Assembly: GCA_938049795.1 (NCBI GenBank)
Contig: CALLCD010000052.1
Location: 1-18,866 of the forward strand
Direction of reading: 5' to 3'
Length of the DNA: 18,866 nt
Source of the DNA: an uncultured Hyphomonadaceae bacterium
GTDB lineage: Bacteria > Pseudomonadota > Alphaproteobacteria > Caulobacterales > Hyphomonadaceae
Every line of letters begins with the position of its first letter. Position 1 is the stretch's first letter. The translations under genes were made by a program, and so were the position numbers. The notes below the pieces were generated by a model. That model was not told the DNA's origin. It worked only from the letters and a program-made list of their open reading frames with translations, and did not search any database. This document shows positions 1-7,327 of the stretch, in pieces.

Positions 1-1
1 G

Positions 2-1366
2 AAGGAGAAATCTTATGTCGTCATCTTTGATGATCTAAAACGCTTTGCGCGGGATACGGAATTCCATATCAAGCTGCGCCGTGAGTTTGCCATTCGCGGT
101 GCACGAGTGGAATGCTTGAACTTCAAGTTTGAAGATACGCCCGAAGGTGAATTCATTGAAACCATTCTTGCTGCTCAAGGACAACTGGAACGCAAACAAA
201 ACAGACGACAAGTTTCTCAGAAGATGAAAGCCCGAATGATGGATGGCTACTGGGTATTCCAAGCACCTGTGGGTTATAAATACGAGAAGCAAGGCTCACA
301 CGGCAAGATCATGGTTCGTAATGAACCTCTGGCATCAATTGTTGCTGAAGCCCTTACAAGCTATGCTTCTGGTCGTTTTGAAACCCATGCAGAAGTCAAA
401 CGCTTCCTAGAAAGCCAACCTGTATTTCCAAAATCACGACATGGGTACGTTACATTTCAGAAAGTGGCTAACATTCTGTCCCAACCACTTTATGCAGGAC
501 TCATTGAACATAAGGATTGGGAAGTCAGTCAGATATCAGGCAAGCATGAACCTCTTGTCGATTTGGAAACCTTCCATGCTATTCAAGATCGCCGTAATGG
601 TTTTAAAAAAACACCTACACGCAAAGACATTAAAGACGACTTCCCACTGAGAGGATTTGTGACCTGCGGCTCTTGCGAGAGGCCCATGACCTCCTGTTGG
701 TCAAAAGGCCGTAATCGTAAATATCCATACTACTTGTGCGATACCAAGAAATGTCCTGACTATCGAAAGTCCATCCGCAAGGAAGTGATAGAAGGTGAAT
801 TTGAAGAGGTTCTAAAACAACTTACTCCATCAGAACAATTGTTCGCACTGGCTTTAGATACCTTCAAGGATAGTTGGGATGATAAACTCAAATCGAAGAA
901 TCAAGCCAAGTCCGAAATCAAACGCCAGATTTCAGAGTTTGATACAAAATCAGCTCAACTCATAGACCGCTTAGTAGATGCTGACAGTAACGCGCTTATC
1001 AAAGCCTACGAAGGCAGATTACAGGATATGGAGCGCCAAAAAACCATATGGCAGGAAAAGCTAGCCCAAACTGGCAAGCCAACAGCCCCATTCAACAAGA
1101 TTTATCGAACCGCTTTTGAATTTCTCGCAAACCCTTGGAAACTATGGAGTTCTGATAGGTTGGAAGACAAGAGAGCGGTACTAAAACTCGTATTTGCAGA
1201 GCGTTTACCCTACCATCGAAATAAGGGTTATCGAACCGCAAAAACCTCCTTACCTTTCAAGGTCTTAGGAGACTTCACCGTGGGAAAGTATGAGATGGTG
1301 ATCCCTGAAGGATTCGAACCTTCGACCTACTGCTTAGAAGGCAGCCGCTCTATCCAGCTGAGCTAA
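2..1366 (+). CDS. Large serine recombinase (resolvase/invertase family), 5' end cut by the window
   Basis: The frame is open from nucleotide 2, giving about 454 visible residues. A GTG at 107 is internal to the domain and is not a start. The visible part begins inside the resolvase catalytic domain (VVIFDDLKRFARD, then ILAAQGQLERKQNRRQ). The catalytic serine would lie upstream of the window. Next comes the DNA-binding 'Recombinase' domain (MMDGYWVFQAPVGYKY), a zinc ribbon at about nt 660-760 (CGSC ... YYLCDTKKC), and a charged helical, probably coiled-coil region, as in site-specific integrases of this family. The last 23 or so residues (GFEPSTYCLEGSRSIQLS and a few before) are read from the antisense of tRNA-Arg. 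The stop TAA at 1364-1366 falls in the tRNA acceptor stem, so the natural C-terminus may have been altered on integration. Low GC and several AGA codons differ from the neighbours and suggest transfer. It likely inserts and excises the element to its left. Confidence 0.88.
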   Translation, partial: KEKSYVVIFDDLKRFARDTEFHIKLRREFAIRGARVECLNFKFEDTPEGEFIETILAAQGQLERKQNRRQVSQKMKARMMDGYWVFQAPVGYKYEKQGSHGKIMVRNEPLASIVAEALTSYASGRFETHAEVKRFLESQPVFPKSRHGYVTFQKVANILSQPLYAGLIEHKDWEVSQISGKHEPLVDLETFHAIQDRRNGFKKTPTRKDIKDDFPLRGFVTCGSCERPMTSCWSKGRNRKYPYYLCDTKKCPDYRKSIRKEVIEGEFEEVLKQLTPSEQLFALALDTFKDSWDDKLKSKNQAKSEIKRQISEFDTKSAQLIDRLVDADSNALIKAYEGRLQDMERQKTIWQEKLAQTGKPTAPFNKIYRTAFEFLANPWKLWSSDRLEDKRAVLKLVFAERLPYHRNKGYRTAKTSLPFKVLGDFTVGKYEMVIPEGFEPSTYCLEGSRSIQLS

Positions 1367-1372
1367 GGGACC
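1296..1372 (-). tRNA. tRNA-Arg(UCU)
   Basis: The reverse complement folds as a complete 77-nt tRNA with encoded CCA. The acceptor stem is GGTCCCT/AGGGATC with one G-U pair. The D arm is GCTC/GAGC, the anticodon stem GCTGC/GCAGT with loop CTTCTAA (anticodon TCT), and the T arm GAAGG-TTCGAAT-CCTTC. It reads AGA/AGG codons, which are rare in a GC-rich genome. Its 3' 71 bases overlap the end of the convergent recombinase gene, so it is probably the attachment site of the element to the left. The tRNA itself looks intact. Confidence 0.95.
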
Positions 1373-1383
1373 AATGTTTAAGA

Positions 1384-1413
1384 TATGTATCAAGGTTCAC
1401 ATGATTCTGACAA
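1384..1413 (-). promoter_or_regulatory. Candidate promoter for tRNA-Arg(UCU)
   Basis: On the minus strand TTGTCA (1413-1408) is a good -35 match, followed after 18 bases by TACATA (1389-1384), a weak -10. This would start transcription a few bases before the tRNA 5' end at 1372. The -10 match is only partial, so this is tentative. Integration on the 3' side of the tRNA leaves this region untouched. Confidence 0.3.
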
Positions 1414-1438
1414 GTCACTGATCTGGAAATATGCAGAT

Positions 1439-1744
1439 TTAATGTGTCCAGGGGAGTGATCTATCTGTACTGAAGTTCTCGGCGTATGACATAATACGAC
1501 GTTTGGCCTTCTGTGGCTGTTGAACCGAGTAGGCCAAGCCGTTTTTTTCTGCGTAGGCTTTTGCATCTTCAAGAGATGTAAATTCAAGCTTTATTTGGGA
1601 TTTTACATCAGAAGAACTGGTATATCCCATTAAAGGCTCCACCTTGCGCGCTTTTTCAGGTTCAAACTCCAAAACCCAGGCATCTGTTTTGGATTTGCCT
1701 GATTGCATAGCAGTTTTTGTAGGTTTGAAAATTCTTGCTGACAT
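1439..1744 (-). CDS. ETC complex I accessory subunit, NDUFS4-like
   Basis: The protein (101 residues from the ATG at 1744) matches the 'ETC complex I subunit conserved region' family related to mitochondrial NDUFS4. It opens with MSARIFKPTKTAMQSGK, followed by WVLEFEP, then LEFTSLEDAKAYAEKNGL and a C-terminal AENFSTDRSLPWTH. In alphaproteobacteria and mitochondria this protein sits on the peripheral arm of NADH:ubiquinone oxidoreductase as an accessory, non-catalytic subunit. An in-frame ATG at 1756 would add MMET. The 1744 start is preferred because the family normally begins with M-x-A-R-I. GGA is suitably placed before either start. It lies between tRNA-Pro and tRNA-Arg on the same strand and not in a nuo operon, which I believe is usual for this gene. 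Confidence 0.9.
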   Translation of the reverse strand: MSARIFKPTKTAMQSGKSKTDAWVLEFEPEKARKVEPLMGYTSSSDVKSQIKLEFTSLEDAKAYAEKNGLAYSVQQPQKAKRRIMSYAENFSTDRSLPWTH

Positions 1745-1780
1745 GGTTTCCATCATTTCAAATCCGGAATAAGGCCTTGA

Positions 1781-1857
<77 letters not shown>

Positions 1858-1939
1858 AAGCGCTTCTCATAAAACCATGTCGGGGCATACTGCAAGCGCT
1901 AATTGGGAATAAACGCCGCTGCGCATGCATTTTTTGCAC

Positions 1940-2401
1940 TTATTCTTCGGTCGGGCTCTGATTGCCAAGGATATTGTGGGCAATCGAGCCACCCGGCTTG
2001 AGGCCTGCTTCGTCAGCGCTTCCGGCGGGAAGTTGCAATATCGCAGCGACCGGGCCACTAAATGCAATAGGATTTTGAGAGCCGGGCGCGGCACGCCGCA
2101 CAATCGCAGCAATGTTGCCGTTCGGTGAGATCAGGATCAGATCAAACGGGGCCGTCGCCGCTTCCGAGGACACGGCCAATGCTGGCGCCCCTTGAAGATC
2201 GAGCAGGATCGCCCCTTCCAGCCCCGACGCGAGGTCGCCCACTTGCGCGATACCGTCCGCGACGACCCCGACCTGCGTGGTCACATCGAGCGGCAAGGCA
2301 TCAGGCTCTGACGTGATCTCCAGTTGTGAGACAGTTTGCGCCTGCGCCATCAGGCCGGATGTCAAACACAGAGCAAGAAGCAGACCTTTGGTGCGTAGCA
2401 T
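1940..2401 (-). CDS. Exported DUF192 family protein, diverged
   Basis: A 153-residue protein with an N-terminal signal peptide (MLRTKGLLLALCLTSGLMAQA, cleavage likely near residue 22). The C-terminal half matches DUF192 (COG1430): PFDLILISPNGNIAAI at about residues 85-100, then a proline/serine segment, FSGPVAAILQLPAG (114-127), GLKPGGSI and a final LGN. The first half of the domain is unusual. The family's RGLM and W-M-K/R-N-T signatures, expected just before the PFDL strand, are replaced by alanine- and serine-rich sequence. The biochemical role of DUF192 is not firmly known. It starts 43 bases after the cold-shock gene in the same direction, so the two are probably cotranscribed, a pairing common in alphaproteobacteria. 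No clear terminator follows. Confidence 0.8.
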   Translation of the reverse strand: MLRTKGLLLALCLTSGLMAQAQTVSQLEITSEPDALPLDVTTQVGVVADGIAQVGDLASGLEGAILLDLQGAPALAVSSEAATAPFDLILISPNGNIAAIVRRAAPGSQNPIAFSGPVAAILQLPAGSADEAGLKPGGSIAHNILGNQSPTEE

Positions 2402-2444
2402 TTCAGGAACCTTGTATTGGTGAGCCGGACGGATGCTTATAGAC

Positions 2445-2963
2445 TCAAGACTTGGGCAGGATCAATGCGACGTGGCGGCCTTTCTTGCCGACTTCGGCAA
2501 TCCCTTCCAGCACTTCGCCCACCTCCGTCGTTTCGCGGCCAGACCGGCGCAATACGACGATGTGGAGGAAGATGTCCTCTTCGGAATTGGGCGTACGGAC
2601 AAAGCCGTATCCTTTGGTCTGGTTGAACCATTTAACAATGAGGGTTTCAGGTTCGAGATCATCCGCCCGCTGCAGAACGGACACGCGTGGCGGCTCCATT
2701 TCGAGGACTTCGGCAACTTGCCAACCTGAATCCCGCTTGACGATACCGCAGACAATCGGCGCGCCTTCATCAGCGGCGGTTTCACCGAACTTCCGCAAGC
2801 TGCTGATATGGAGCAAAACATCGCCCATAACCTGAGGATAGGCATCCGGTGCGAGCACGACAAAGCCATAGCCCTTGGCCGTGTCGAACCATTTGACATG
2901 GCCCTCGACCCGAAGCGTTGCTTCAGCCTCCACTTCTGCGTCTATGTCTTCACTCTCTGACAT
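2445..2963 (-). CDS. Cold-shock protein with two CSD domains (CspA family)
   Basis: A 172-residue cytoplasmic protein with an acidic N-terminal leader (MSESEDIDAEVEAEA) and two cold-shock domains at about residues 19-88 and 107-170. Each carries the RNA-binding RNP1 motif (KWFDTAKGYGFV and KWFNQTKGYGFV) and an RNP2-like strand (DVLLHIS and DIFLHIV). Such proteins bind single-stranded RNA or DNA and act as RNA chaperones or antiterminators. The ATG at 2963 is chosen because GGATGGGCA precedes it with a six-base gap. The upstream ATG at 2990 has no ribosome-binding site and adds a non-conserved peptide. It leads a probable two-gene unit with the DUF192 gene. Inverted repeats lie 50-77 bases upstream of the start. 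Confidence 0.93.
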   Translation of the reverse strand: MSESEDIDAEVEAEATLRVEGHVKWFDTAKGYGFVVLAPDAYPQVMGDVLLHISSLRKFGETAADEGAPIVCGIVKRDSGWQVAEVLEMEPPRVSVLQRADDLEPETLIVKWFNQTKGYGFVRTPNSEEDIFLHIVVLRRSGRETTEVGEVLEGIAEVGKKGRHVALILPKS

Positions 2964-2998
2964 TGCCCATCCGACCCAAATTTGGCCCATAAATAGAG

Positions 2999-3040
2999 AT
3001 AATAAATCCCGCTGTCACGCGACAGTTGACCATCAACTGT
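2999..3040 (-). promoter_or_regulatory. Cold-shock gene upstream region: -10-like box and two overlapping hairpins
   Basis: On the minus strand the segment 3040-3022 is a perfect 8-bp inverted repeat, ACAGTTGA and TCAACTGT, around a three-base centre. A second repeat, CTGTC-ACGC-GACAG on the plus strand (3012-3025), shares the ACAG at 3022-3025, so the two stems exclude each other. TATTAT (3004-2999) resembles a -10 box but has no good -35. Depending on where transcription starts, the repeats would be an operator or an RNA leader. Confidence 0.35.
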
Positions 3041-3068
3041 TGTTTTTTGCAGAAAGCCGGAAAGTCAC

Positions 3069-3143
3069 TGGCACTCCCTAGGGGAATCGAACCCCTCTTT
3101 CCAGGTTGAAAACCTGGCGTCCTAACCGATAGACGAAGGGAGC
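3069..3143 (-). tRNA. tRNA-Glu(UUC)
   Basis: The reverse complement is a 75-nt tRNA with encoded CCA. The acceptor stem is GCTCCCT/AGGGAGT (G-U first pair) with discriminator G. The anticodon arm is CCAGG-TTTTCAA-CCTGG (anticodon TTC) and the T arm is GAGGGG/CCCCT-type around TTCGATT. It lies between recJ and the cold-shock gene on the same strand, with its own promoter candidate just upstream. Confidence 0.95.
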
Positions 3144-3160
3144 ACACGGTGAGAACCCGC

Positions 3161-3189
3161 GATATAGCGACACTCGCCAAAGTGTGCAA
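3161..3189 (-). promoter_or_regulatory. Promoter for tRNA-Glu(UUC)
   Basis: On the minus strand TTGCAC (3189-3184) and TATATC (3166-3161) are separated by exactly 17 bases. This places a start about ten bases before the tRNA 5' end at 3143. It sits between the recJ stop codon (3200) and the tRNA, so the tRNA can be expressed independently of the operon above it. Confidence 0.6.
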
Positions 3190-3199
3190 GCGTCTTTCT

Positions 3200-5005
3200 T
3201 TAGCAAACCGCACTTGCGTCGCTGACATCAAACTGGGCGCGGCGTTTTCCGTTCCATTCATTGATCTTGATCCGGCCCGCGATGTGTAGCTGCTGGGAGG
3301 ATCTGATCGCATCCCCAAGCGGTGTATCGAGCGCGCGCCACGCCACACATTCGATCCGGCCGGAGCCGTCTTCTGCGGTGAATTTCAAATGGTTTTCGCC
3401 AATGATCCGCGCGCCGGAAATATGCGCCGCCTTGAGCGCAAACACAGGCTGGGGTGCCGCCGCTCCAAAGGGCCCGAGCTGTTCGAGCGTGTCGCAAAGT
3501 TCGGGCGTCGCAGCTCCGGGCGCAAGCACCGCGTCAATGCACAGCTCACGCGCGGCGATCACACGGTCGCGGTTTTGCCCGATGCGCGTGTTCAGCCAGG
3601 CTTCGAAACTGGCAATCTGTTCGGGCGGCACGCTCAATCCGCCAGCCATCGCATGCCCGCCGCCCGACGCGATGATGCCTTCTTTGGCCGCATCCGAGAT
3701 GGCCTCGCCAATATTGACGCCGGTGACAGATCTTGCGGAGCCTTTGGCAATGTCGCCGAGCCCCTCGCCCCAGCCGATCACCACGGCGGGCAAATGGAAC
3801 CGGTCTTTTAACCGGCCCGCCACAATGCCAATGACGCCGGGGTGCCAGCCCTCGCCCGAGGCGACGAGTACGTTTTTATCCGGATCGCGGGCCAGTGCTT
3901 TTTCGGACTGGGCAATCGCTTCTTCGAGGATAGCCGCTTCGACAGCTTTGCGTTCATCATTGAGCGCATGCAGACGTTCGGACAGGGCGATGGCTTCCTC
4001 CCGATCATCAGTCGCCAGCAGTTTCGCCGCAAGCCACGGGTCGCCAATGCGTCCGCCAGCGTTCAGCCTCGGCCCCAACATAAACGTCGCATGATAGACG
4101 GTTTCGATCTGGCCAATGCCAGCGATCTCGGCAAGTGCGCGCAGGCCCGTATTGTTGTGGCGGGACATGATTTTGAGCCCCTGAATGGCAAAAGCGCGAT
4201 TGACGCCCCTGAGCGGGGCCATGTCGCACAAAGTTCCAAGCGCGCACAGATCGAGCCATGCCATCAGATCGGGCAACTCACCGCTCGGCGGACTGACACC
4301 GCGTTCGCGCGCAAGCCGGTTGAGCGCAACGGCGAACACATAAGCCACGCCTGCGCCCGCCAAATGGCCACAGCCCGACGGGCAGTCCGGCCGGTTCGGG
4401 TTCACGAGCGCGGCACATTTCGGCAGCTCGCCATGCATCAGATGGTGGTCGAGGACGATGACGGGCAGATCAATCGCGTCCGCCTCGGCCAGAGCGTCCC
4501 GCGCCGCTGCGCCGCAATCCACGGTGATCACAAGATCCGCGCCGGTTTCCTTCAAATGCCGGAACGCGGCAGGGCTCGGCCCGTAGCCTTCAGTCAGACG
4601 ATCAGGCACATAGAGGCCCAGCTCTTGTCCCCAACTGCGGAAATAGCGCGTCAGGATCGCCGACGAGGTGCCGCCATCGACATCATAATCCGCAAACACG
4701 GTCACATTCGCGCCGGCCAGAAGTGCATCGAGGGTTAGCGCTGCGGCTTTGTCCATATCGGCAAAGCTGGAGGGGTCCGGGAACGTGTCGCGCATGGTGG
4801 GCTTCAGGAACCCCGCCACGCTGTCGGGCGTCACATCGCGCCGTGCGAGCAGCCGCCCGATCAGATCATTGCCGCCGGATTTGGCCGTCAGCGCGCGCAC
4901 TATATCGTCGGCGACCTCCCCCAATGTCCAGAAACGGCCACCAAGGGACGCGTCCACACCAAACAGAAAATCCGGCGTCTCGGCCTCTAGAATCGCTTTG
5001 CTCAT
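3200..5005 (-). CDS. recJ: Single-stranded-DNA-specific exonuclease RecJ
   Basis: A 601-residue cytoplasmic 5'-3' single-stranded DNA exonuclease used in RecF-type recombination and repair. The DHH-superfamily metal motifs appear in order: FADYDVDGG (residues 105-112), TVDCG (161-165), LDHH (185-188) and a later LGTLCDMAPL (256-265, Asp 261). After these come MLGPRLNAGGRIGD (about 309-321) and the DHHA1 nucleic-acid motif SGGGHAMAGG (446-455). A C-terminal OB-type domain ends the protein. The length suits the family. The start codon lies nine bases after the glpX stop, so it is translated as the last gene of the alaC-hom-glpX-recJ run. The segment after DCG (AAARD) differs from the common GIT form but keeps the metal ligand. 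Confidence 0.97.
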   Translation of the reverse strand: MSKAILEAETPDFLFGVDASLGGRFWTLGEVADDIVRALTAKSGGNDLIGRLLARRDVTPDSVAGFLKPTMRDTFPDPSSFADMDKAAALTLDALLAGANVTVFADYDVDGGTSSAILTRYFRSWGQELGLYVPDRLTEGYGPSPAAFRHLKETGADLVITVDCGAAARDALAEADAIDLPVIVLDHHLMHGELPKCAALVNPNRPDCPSGCGHLAGAGVAYVFAVALNRLARERGVSPPSGELPDLMAWLDLCALGTLCDMAPLRGVNRAFAIQGLKIMSRHNNTGLRALAEIAGIGQIETVYHATFMLGPRLNAGGRIGDPWLAAKLLATDDREEAIALSERLHALNDERKAVEAAILEEAIAQSEKALARDPDKNVLVASGEGWHPGVIGIVAGRLKDRFHLPAVVIGWGEGLGDIAKGSARSVTGVNIGEAISDAAKEGIIASGGGHAMAGGLSVPPEQIASFEAWLNTRIGQNRDRVIAARELCIDAVLAPGAATPELCDTLEQLGPFGAAAPQPVFALKAAHISGARIIGENHLKFTAEDGSGRIECVAWRALDTPLGDAIRSSQQLHIAGRIKINEWNGKRRAQFDVSDASAVC

Positions 5006-5014
5006 TCCACCTGT

Positions 5015-5971
5015 TTACGACAGACGGCGCGTTGAGCGAACCTTTCTTATCAGGCCTGTCGAAGACGACATGACCAGCGTCTCGGTGTGCACGCCGCCTC
5101 CATTGATGCTGACACCGGTCAGAAGATCGCCATTGGTCACGCCGGTTGCGCAGAAGACGGTGTCGCCGGAGGCCAGTTCATTGAGGTCATAAAGCCGGTC
5201 AAGATTGGTGATGCCGGTGCGGGCGGCACGGGCGCGTTCTTCGTCATTGCGGAAATGCAAACGGCCTTGCATCTGACCACCGACACATTTGAGCGCCGAC
5301 GCTGCAAGCACACCTTCGGGCGCGCCGCCTTGGCCGACATAGAGATCAATGCCCGTGCTCGGATCGGTCGTGTTGATCACGCCCGCCACATCGCCATCGG
5401 TGATCAGCGCAATCCGCGCGCCGACAGAGCGTAGGCTCTCAATGATTGGCGCATGACGCGGACGGTCCAGCACGCAAGCGGTCATCTGGTTGACCGGCAC
5501 GCCTTTGACTTTCGCCATGGCGGTGATGTTCTCGGCAGGGGTCGCGTCAAGGCTGACAATGCCTTTGTCGTAGCCCGGCCCGACGGCGATCTTGTCCATG
5601 TAAACGTCGGGCGAAAAGAGCAATCCGCCGCGTGGGGCAATCGCAAGCACAGCCAGCGCGTTGGGCATGGCTTTGGCGGTCAGCGTGGTGCCTTCGAGCG
5701 GGTCCAGTGCGATGTCGATCTCGGGGCCAGTGCCCGTGCCAACTTCTTCGCCGATGTAAAGCATGGGCGCTTCATCGCGTTCGCCCTCGCCGATCACGAT
5801 CCGGCCGCGCATCTCGACCTGATTGAGCGCGGTGCGCATGGCGTCTACGGCGGCTTGGTCTGCCTGCTTCTCGTCGCCGCGACCGACCTCTTCATAGGCC
5901 GCAATCGCAGCCAGTTCGCTGACGGTAACCATAGCATCGGCGATGCTGGCGCTAATTTTAGTCTCGGACAT
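5015..5971 (-). CDS. glpX: Class II fructose-1,6-bisphosphatase GlpX
   Basis: A 318-residue enzyme that hydrolyses fructose 1,6-bisphosphate to fructose 6-phosphate in gluconeogenesis (and sedoheptulose bisphosphate in some relatives). Diagnostic motifs are VIGEGERDEAPML (59-71), the metal-binding IALDPLEGTT (87-96), YMDKIAVG (124-131) and VGQGGAPEGVLAA in the C-terminal half. The length is typical. It lies 30 bases downstream of hom and just before recJ. In alphaproteobacteria glpX is often found between hom and recJ, so the grouping appears to be an old conserved order more than a functional pathway. The ATG start is preceded by an AGGAGG-type ribosome-binding site (CTTAGGAGGCATG on the minus strand). 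Confidence 0.97.
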   Translation of the reverse strand: MSETKISASIADAMVTVSELAAIAAYEEVGRGDEKQADQAAVDAMRTALNQVEMRGRIVIGEGERDEAPMLYIGEEVGTGTGPEIDIALDPLEGTTLTAKAMPNALAVLAIAPRGGLLFSPDVYMDKIAVGPGYDKGIVSLDATPAENITAMAKVKGVPVNQMTACVLDRPRHAPIIESLRSVGARIALITDGDVAGVINTTDPSTGIDLYVGQGGAPEGVLAASALKCVGGQMQGRLHFRNDEERARAARTGITNLDRLYDLNELASGDTVFCATGVTNGDLLTGVSINGGGVHTETLVMSSSTGLIRKVRSTRRLS

Positions 5972-6001
5972 TCATGCCTCCTAAGAGCGGGCCACTAGAG
6001 A

Positions 6002-7285
6002 TCAGTGATCCATTTCGATACGAATCAATCGCGGTTTGCCCGCAATTGATGACAATTGAGCCAACTGGTTCACAGCCTGTGCCATATTCGAGCGCGGACA
6101 TCTATGGGTGACAATCGCCACAGGTGCAGTCCCCTGCGCGTCAGCGGAATCCTGCATCAGCTTGTCAATCGAGACACCCGCCTGGGCGAGCGTATCGGTC
6201 AGGCTTGCGAGCGCGCCTGACACATCGGCAAGCTGGGTCCGCAAGAACCAAGGCGCGCTTTCTGCGTCATCGGGCACGATAAAGTCGCGGGTCGGATGAT
6301 GGGCTGCATGTCCGAAGGCCGAGCGGCGGCCGGTGCGGAAGAGTTTTGATATGTCGCCCATCACAGCACTTGCCGTTGGTCCGCCCCCTGCGCCCGGGCC
6401 TGTCATCACCACAGCGCCAAGCGGGTTGCCTTCCACGCGGACGGAATTGAGGCTGCCATTGATCTGGGCGAGCGGATGGGACGCTTCGAGCACTTTTGGC
6501 TCAACGCGGCAAACGACACCGCCTTCGGTTAGCACACCTTCGGCGATCAGCTTGACCGTATAACCGAGCCGCTCAGCAAATGTCAGATCAATCAGGTCTA
6601 GCGCCTCGACCCCGCTGATCGACACTTTGCTGAAATCGAGATTGGCCGAGAATGCAATTGCCGAGAGGATGGCAATCTTGTGGGCTGCATCCGTGCCGGA
6701 GACATCAAGCGTCGGGTCCGCTTCGGCAAAGCCAAGCTTCTGCGCCTCGGCCAGAACATCGGCATAGTCGCGCCCCGTCGAAAGCATTTGCGAGGTCAGG
6801 AAATTACACGTCCCGTTGAGAATGCCCGACACGCGGGTCACTTCGATGCCAGAGAGTGAGTCGCGCAAGGTCCGGACAATCGGCACACCGCCCGCCACTG
6901 CCGCTTCAAACAGGAGGTCCACCCCTTGCGCATCGGCCAGTCCGGCGAGCGCCATGCCATGCTCGGCAATTAGCGCCTTGTTCGCGGTGACAACCGGCTT
7001 GCCCGCCCGCAAGGCCGCTTCCACCGCATCTTTTGCTGGACCGTCCGCGCCGCCGACAAGCTCGACAAAGACATCGACATCCGGGTCGGTTGCGAGCGCT
7101 TTGGCACTGTCAAACCAGTCATATGCGGACACATCCGCGCCGCGTTTGCGGTTGCGGTCGCGCGCCGTGACGCCGCGGATCGAGACATGTTCGGGCAGCC
7201 GCAGACGGGCTTGCGCCTCGACCAATTCGACAAGGCCGCAGCCAACATGGCCCAAACCCGCAATTCCCAATCTTAAAGGTTTCAC
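6002..7285 (-). CDS. hom: Homoserine dehydrogenase
   Basis: A 427-residue NAD(P)-dependent enzyme converting aspartate semialdehyde to homoserine, the branch point to threonine and methionine. The N-terminal Rossmann fold shows GIAGLGHVGCG (7-17). The middle domain has VTANKALIAEHG (99-110), GILNGTCNF (154-162) and the catalytic SGTDAAHK (196-203, with Asp 199 and Lys 203). A C-terminal ACT domain from about residue 345 suggests allosteric feedback control, usually by threonine. The start is GTG at 7285, supported by a strong GGAAGG ribosome-binding site a few bases upstream. It lies 42 bases downstream of alaC in the same run. Confidence 0.97.
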   Translation of the reverse strand: MKPLRLGIAGLGHVGCGLVELVEAQARLRLPEHVSIRGVTARDRNRKRGADVSAYDWFDSAKALATDPDVDVFVELVGGADGPAKDAVEAALRAGKPVVTANKALIAEHGMALAGLADAQGVDLLFEAAVAGGVPIVRTLRDSLSGIEVTRVSGILNGTCNFLTSQMLSTGRDYADVLAEAQKLGFAEADPTLDVSGTDAAHKIAILSAIAFSANLDFSKVSISGVEALDLIDLTFAERLGYTVKLIAEGVLTEGGVVCRVEPKVLEASHPLAQINGSLNSVRVEGNPLGAVVMTGPGAGGGPTASAVMGDISKLFRTGRRSAFGHAAHHPTRDFIVPDDAESAPWFLRTQLADVSGALASLTDTLAQAGVSIDKLMQDSADAQGTAPVAIVTHRCPRSNMAQAVNQLAQLSSIAGKPRLIRIEMDH

Positions 7286-7327
7286 GTCACCTTCCTTCTG
7301 CTTATTCTTGATGTTCGGAGTTCCCGC

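Larger units (their letters stand above)
1..1372. mobile_element. Right end of an integrated element at tRNA-Arg(UCU), left part outside the window
   Basis: The segment is visibly AT-richer than the rest of the window. It consists almost entirely of a large serine recombinase gene that runs into the 3' half of an intact tRNA-Arg gene on the opposite strand. A recombinase pointing at a tRNA gene is the usual picture of an integrative element or prophage end. The exact junction cannot be placed. It probably lies in or beside the tRNA 3' part (about 1296-1330), because the recombinase reading frame continues through the tRNA. The rest of the element, its other end and any duplicated tRNA fragment would lie left of position 1. 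A degraded remnant holding only the recombinase is also possible. Confidence 0.5.

Noticed and set aside
1321..1363. GFEPSTY...SIQLS as a conserved C-terminal protein motif
   Set aside because: It is the antisense translation of tRNA-Arg and says nothing about recombinase function.
107..1366. GTG at 107 as the start of the recombinase
   Set aside because: The frame is open to the left edge and the upstream residues match the resolvase domain, so the gene starts outside the window.
3842..4738. 298-codon open frame on the plus strand (and another at 3261-4094)
   Set aside because: Both are shadows of recJ, whose DHH motifs are all present on the minus strand.
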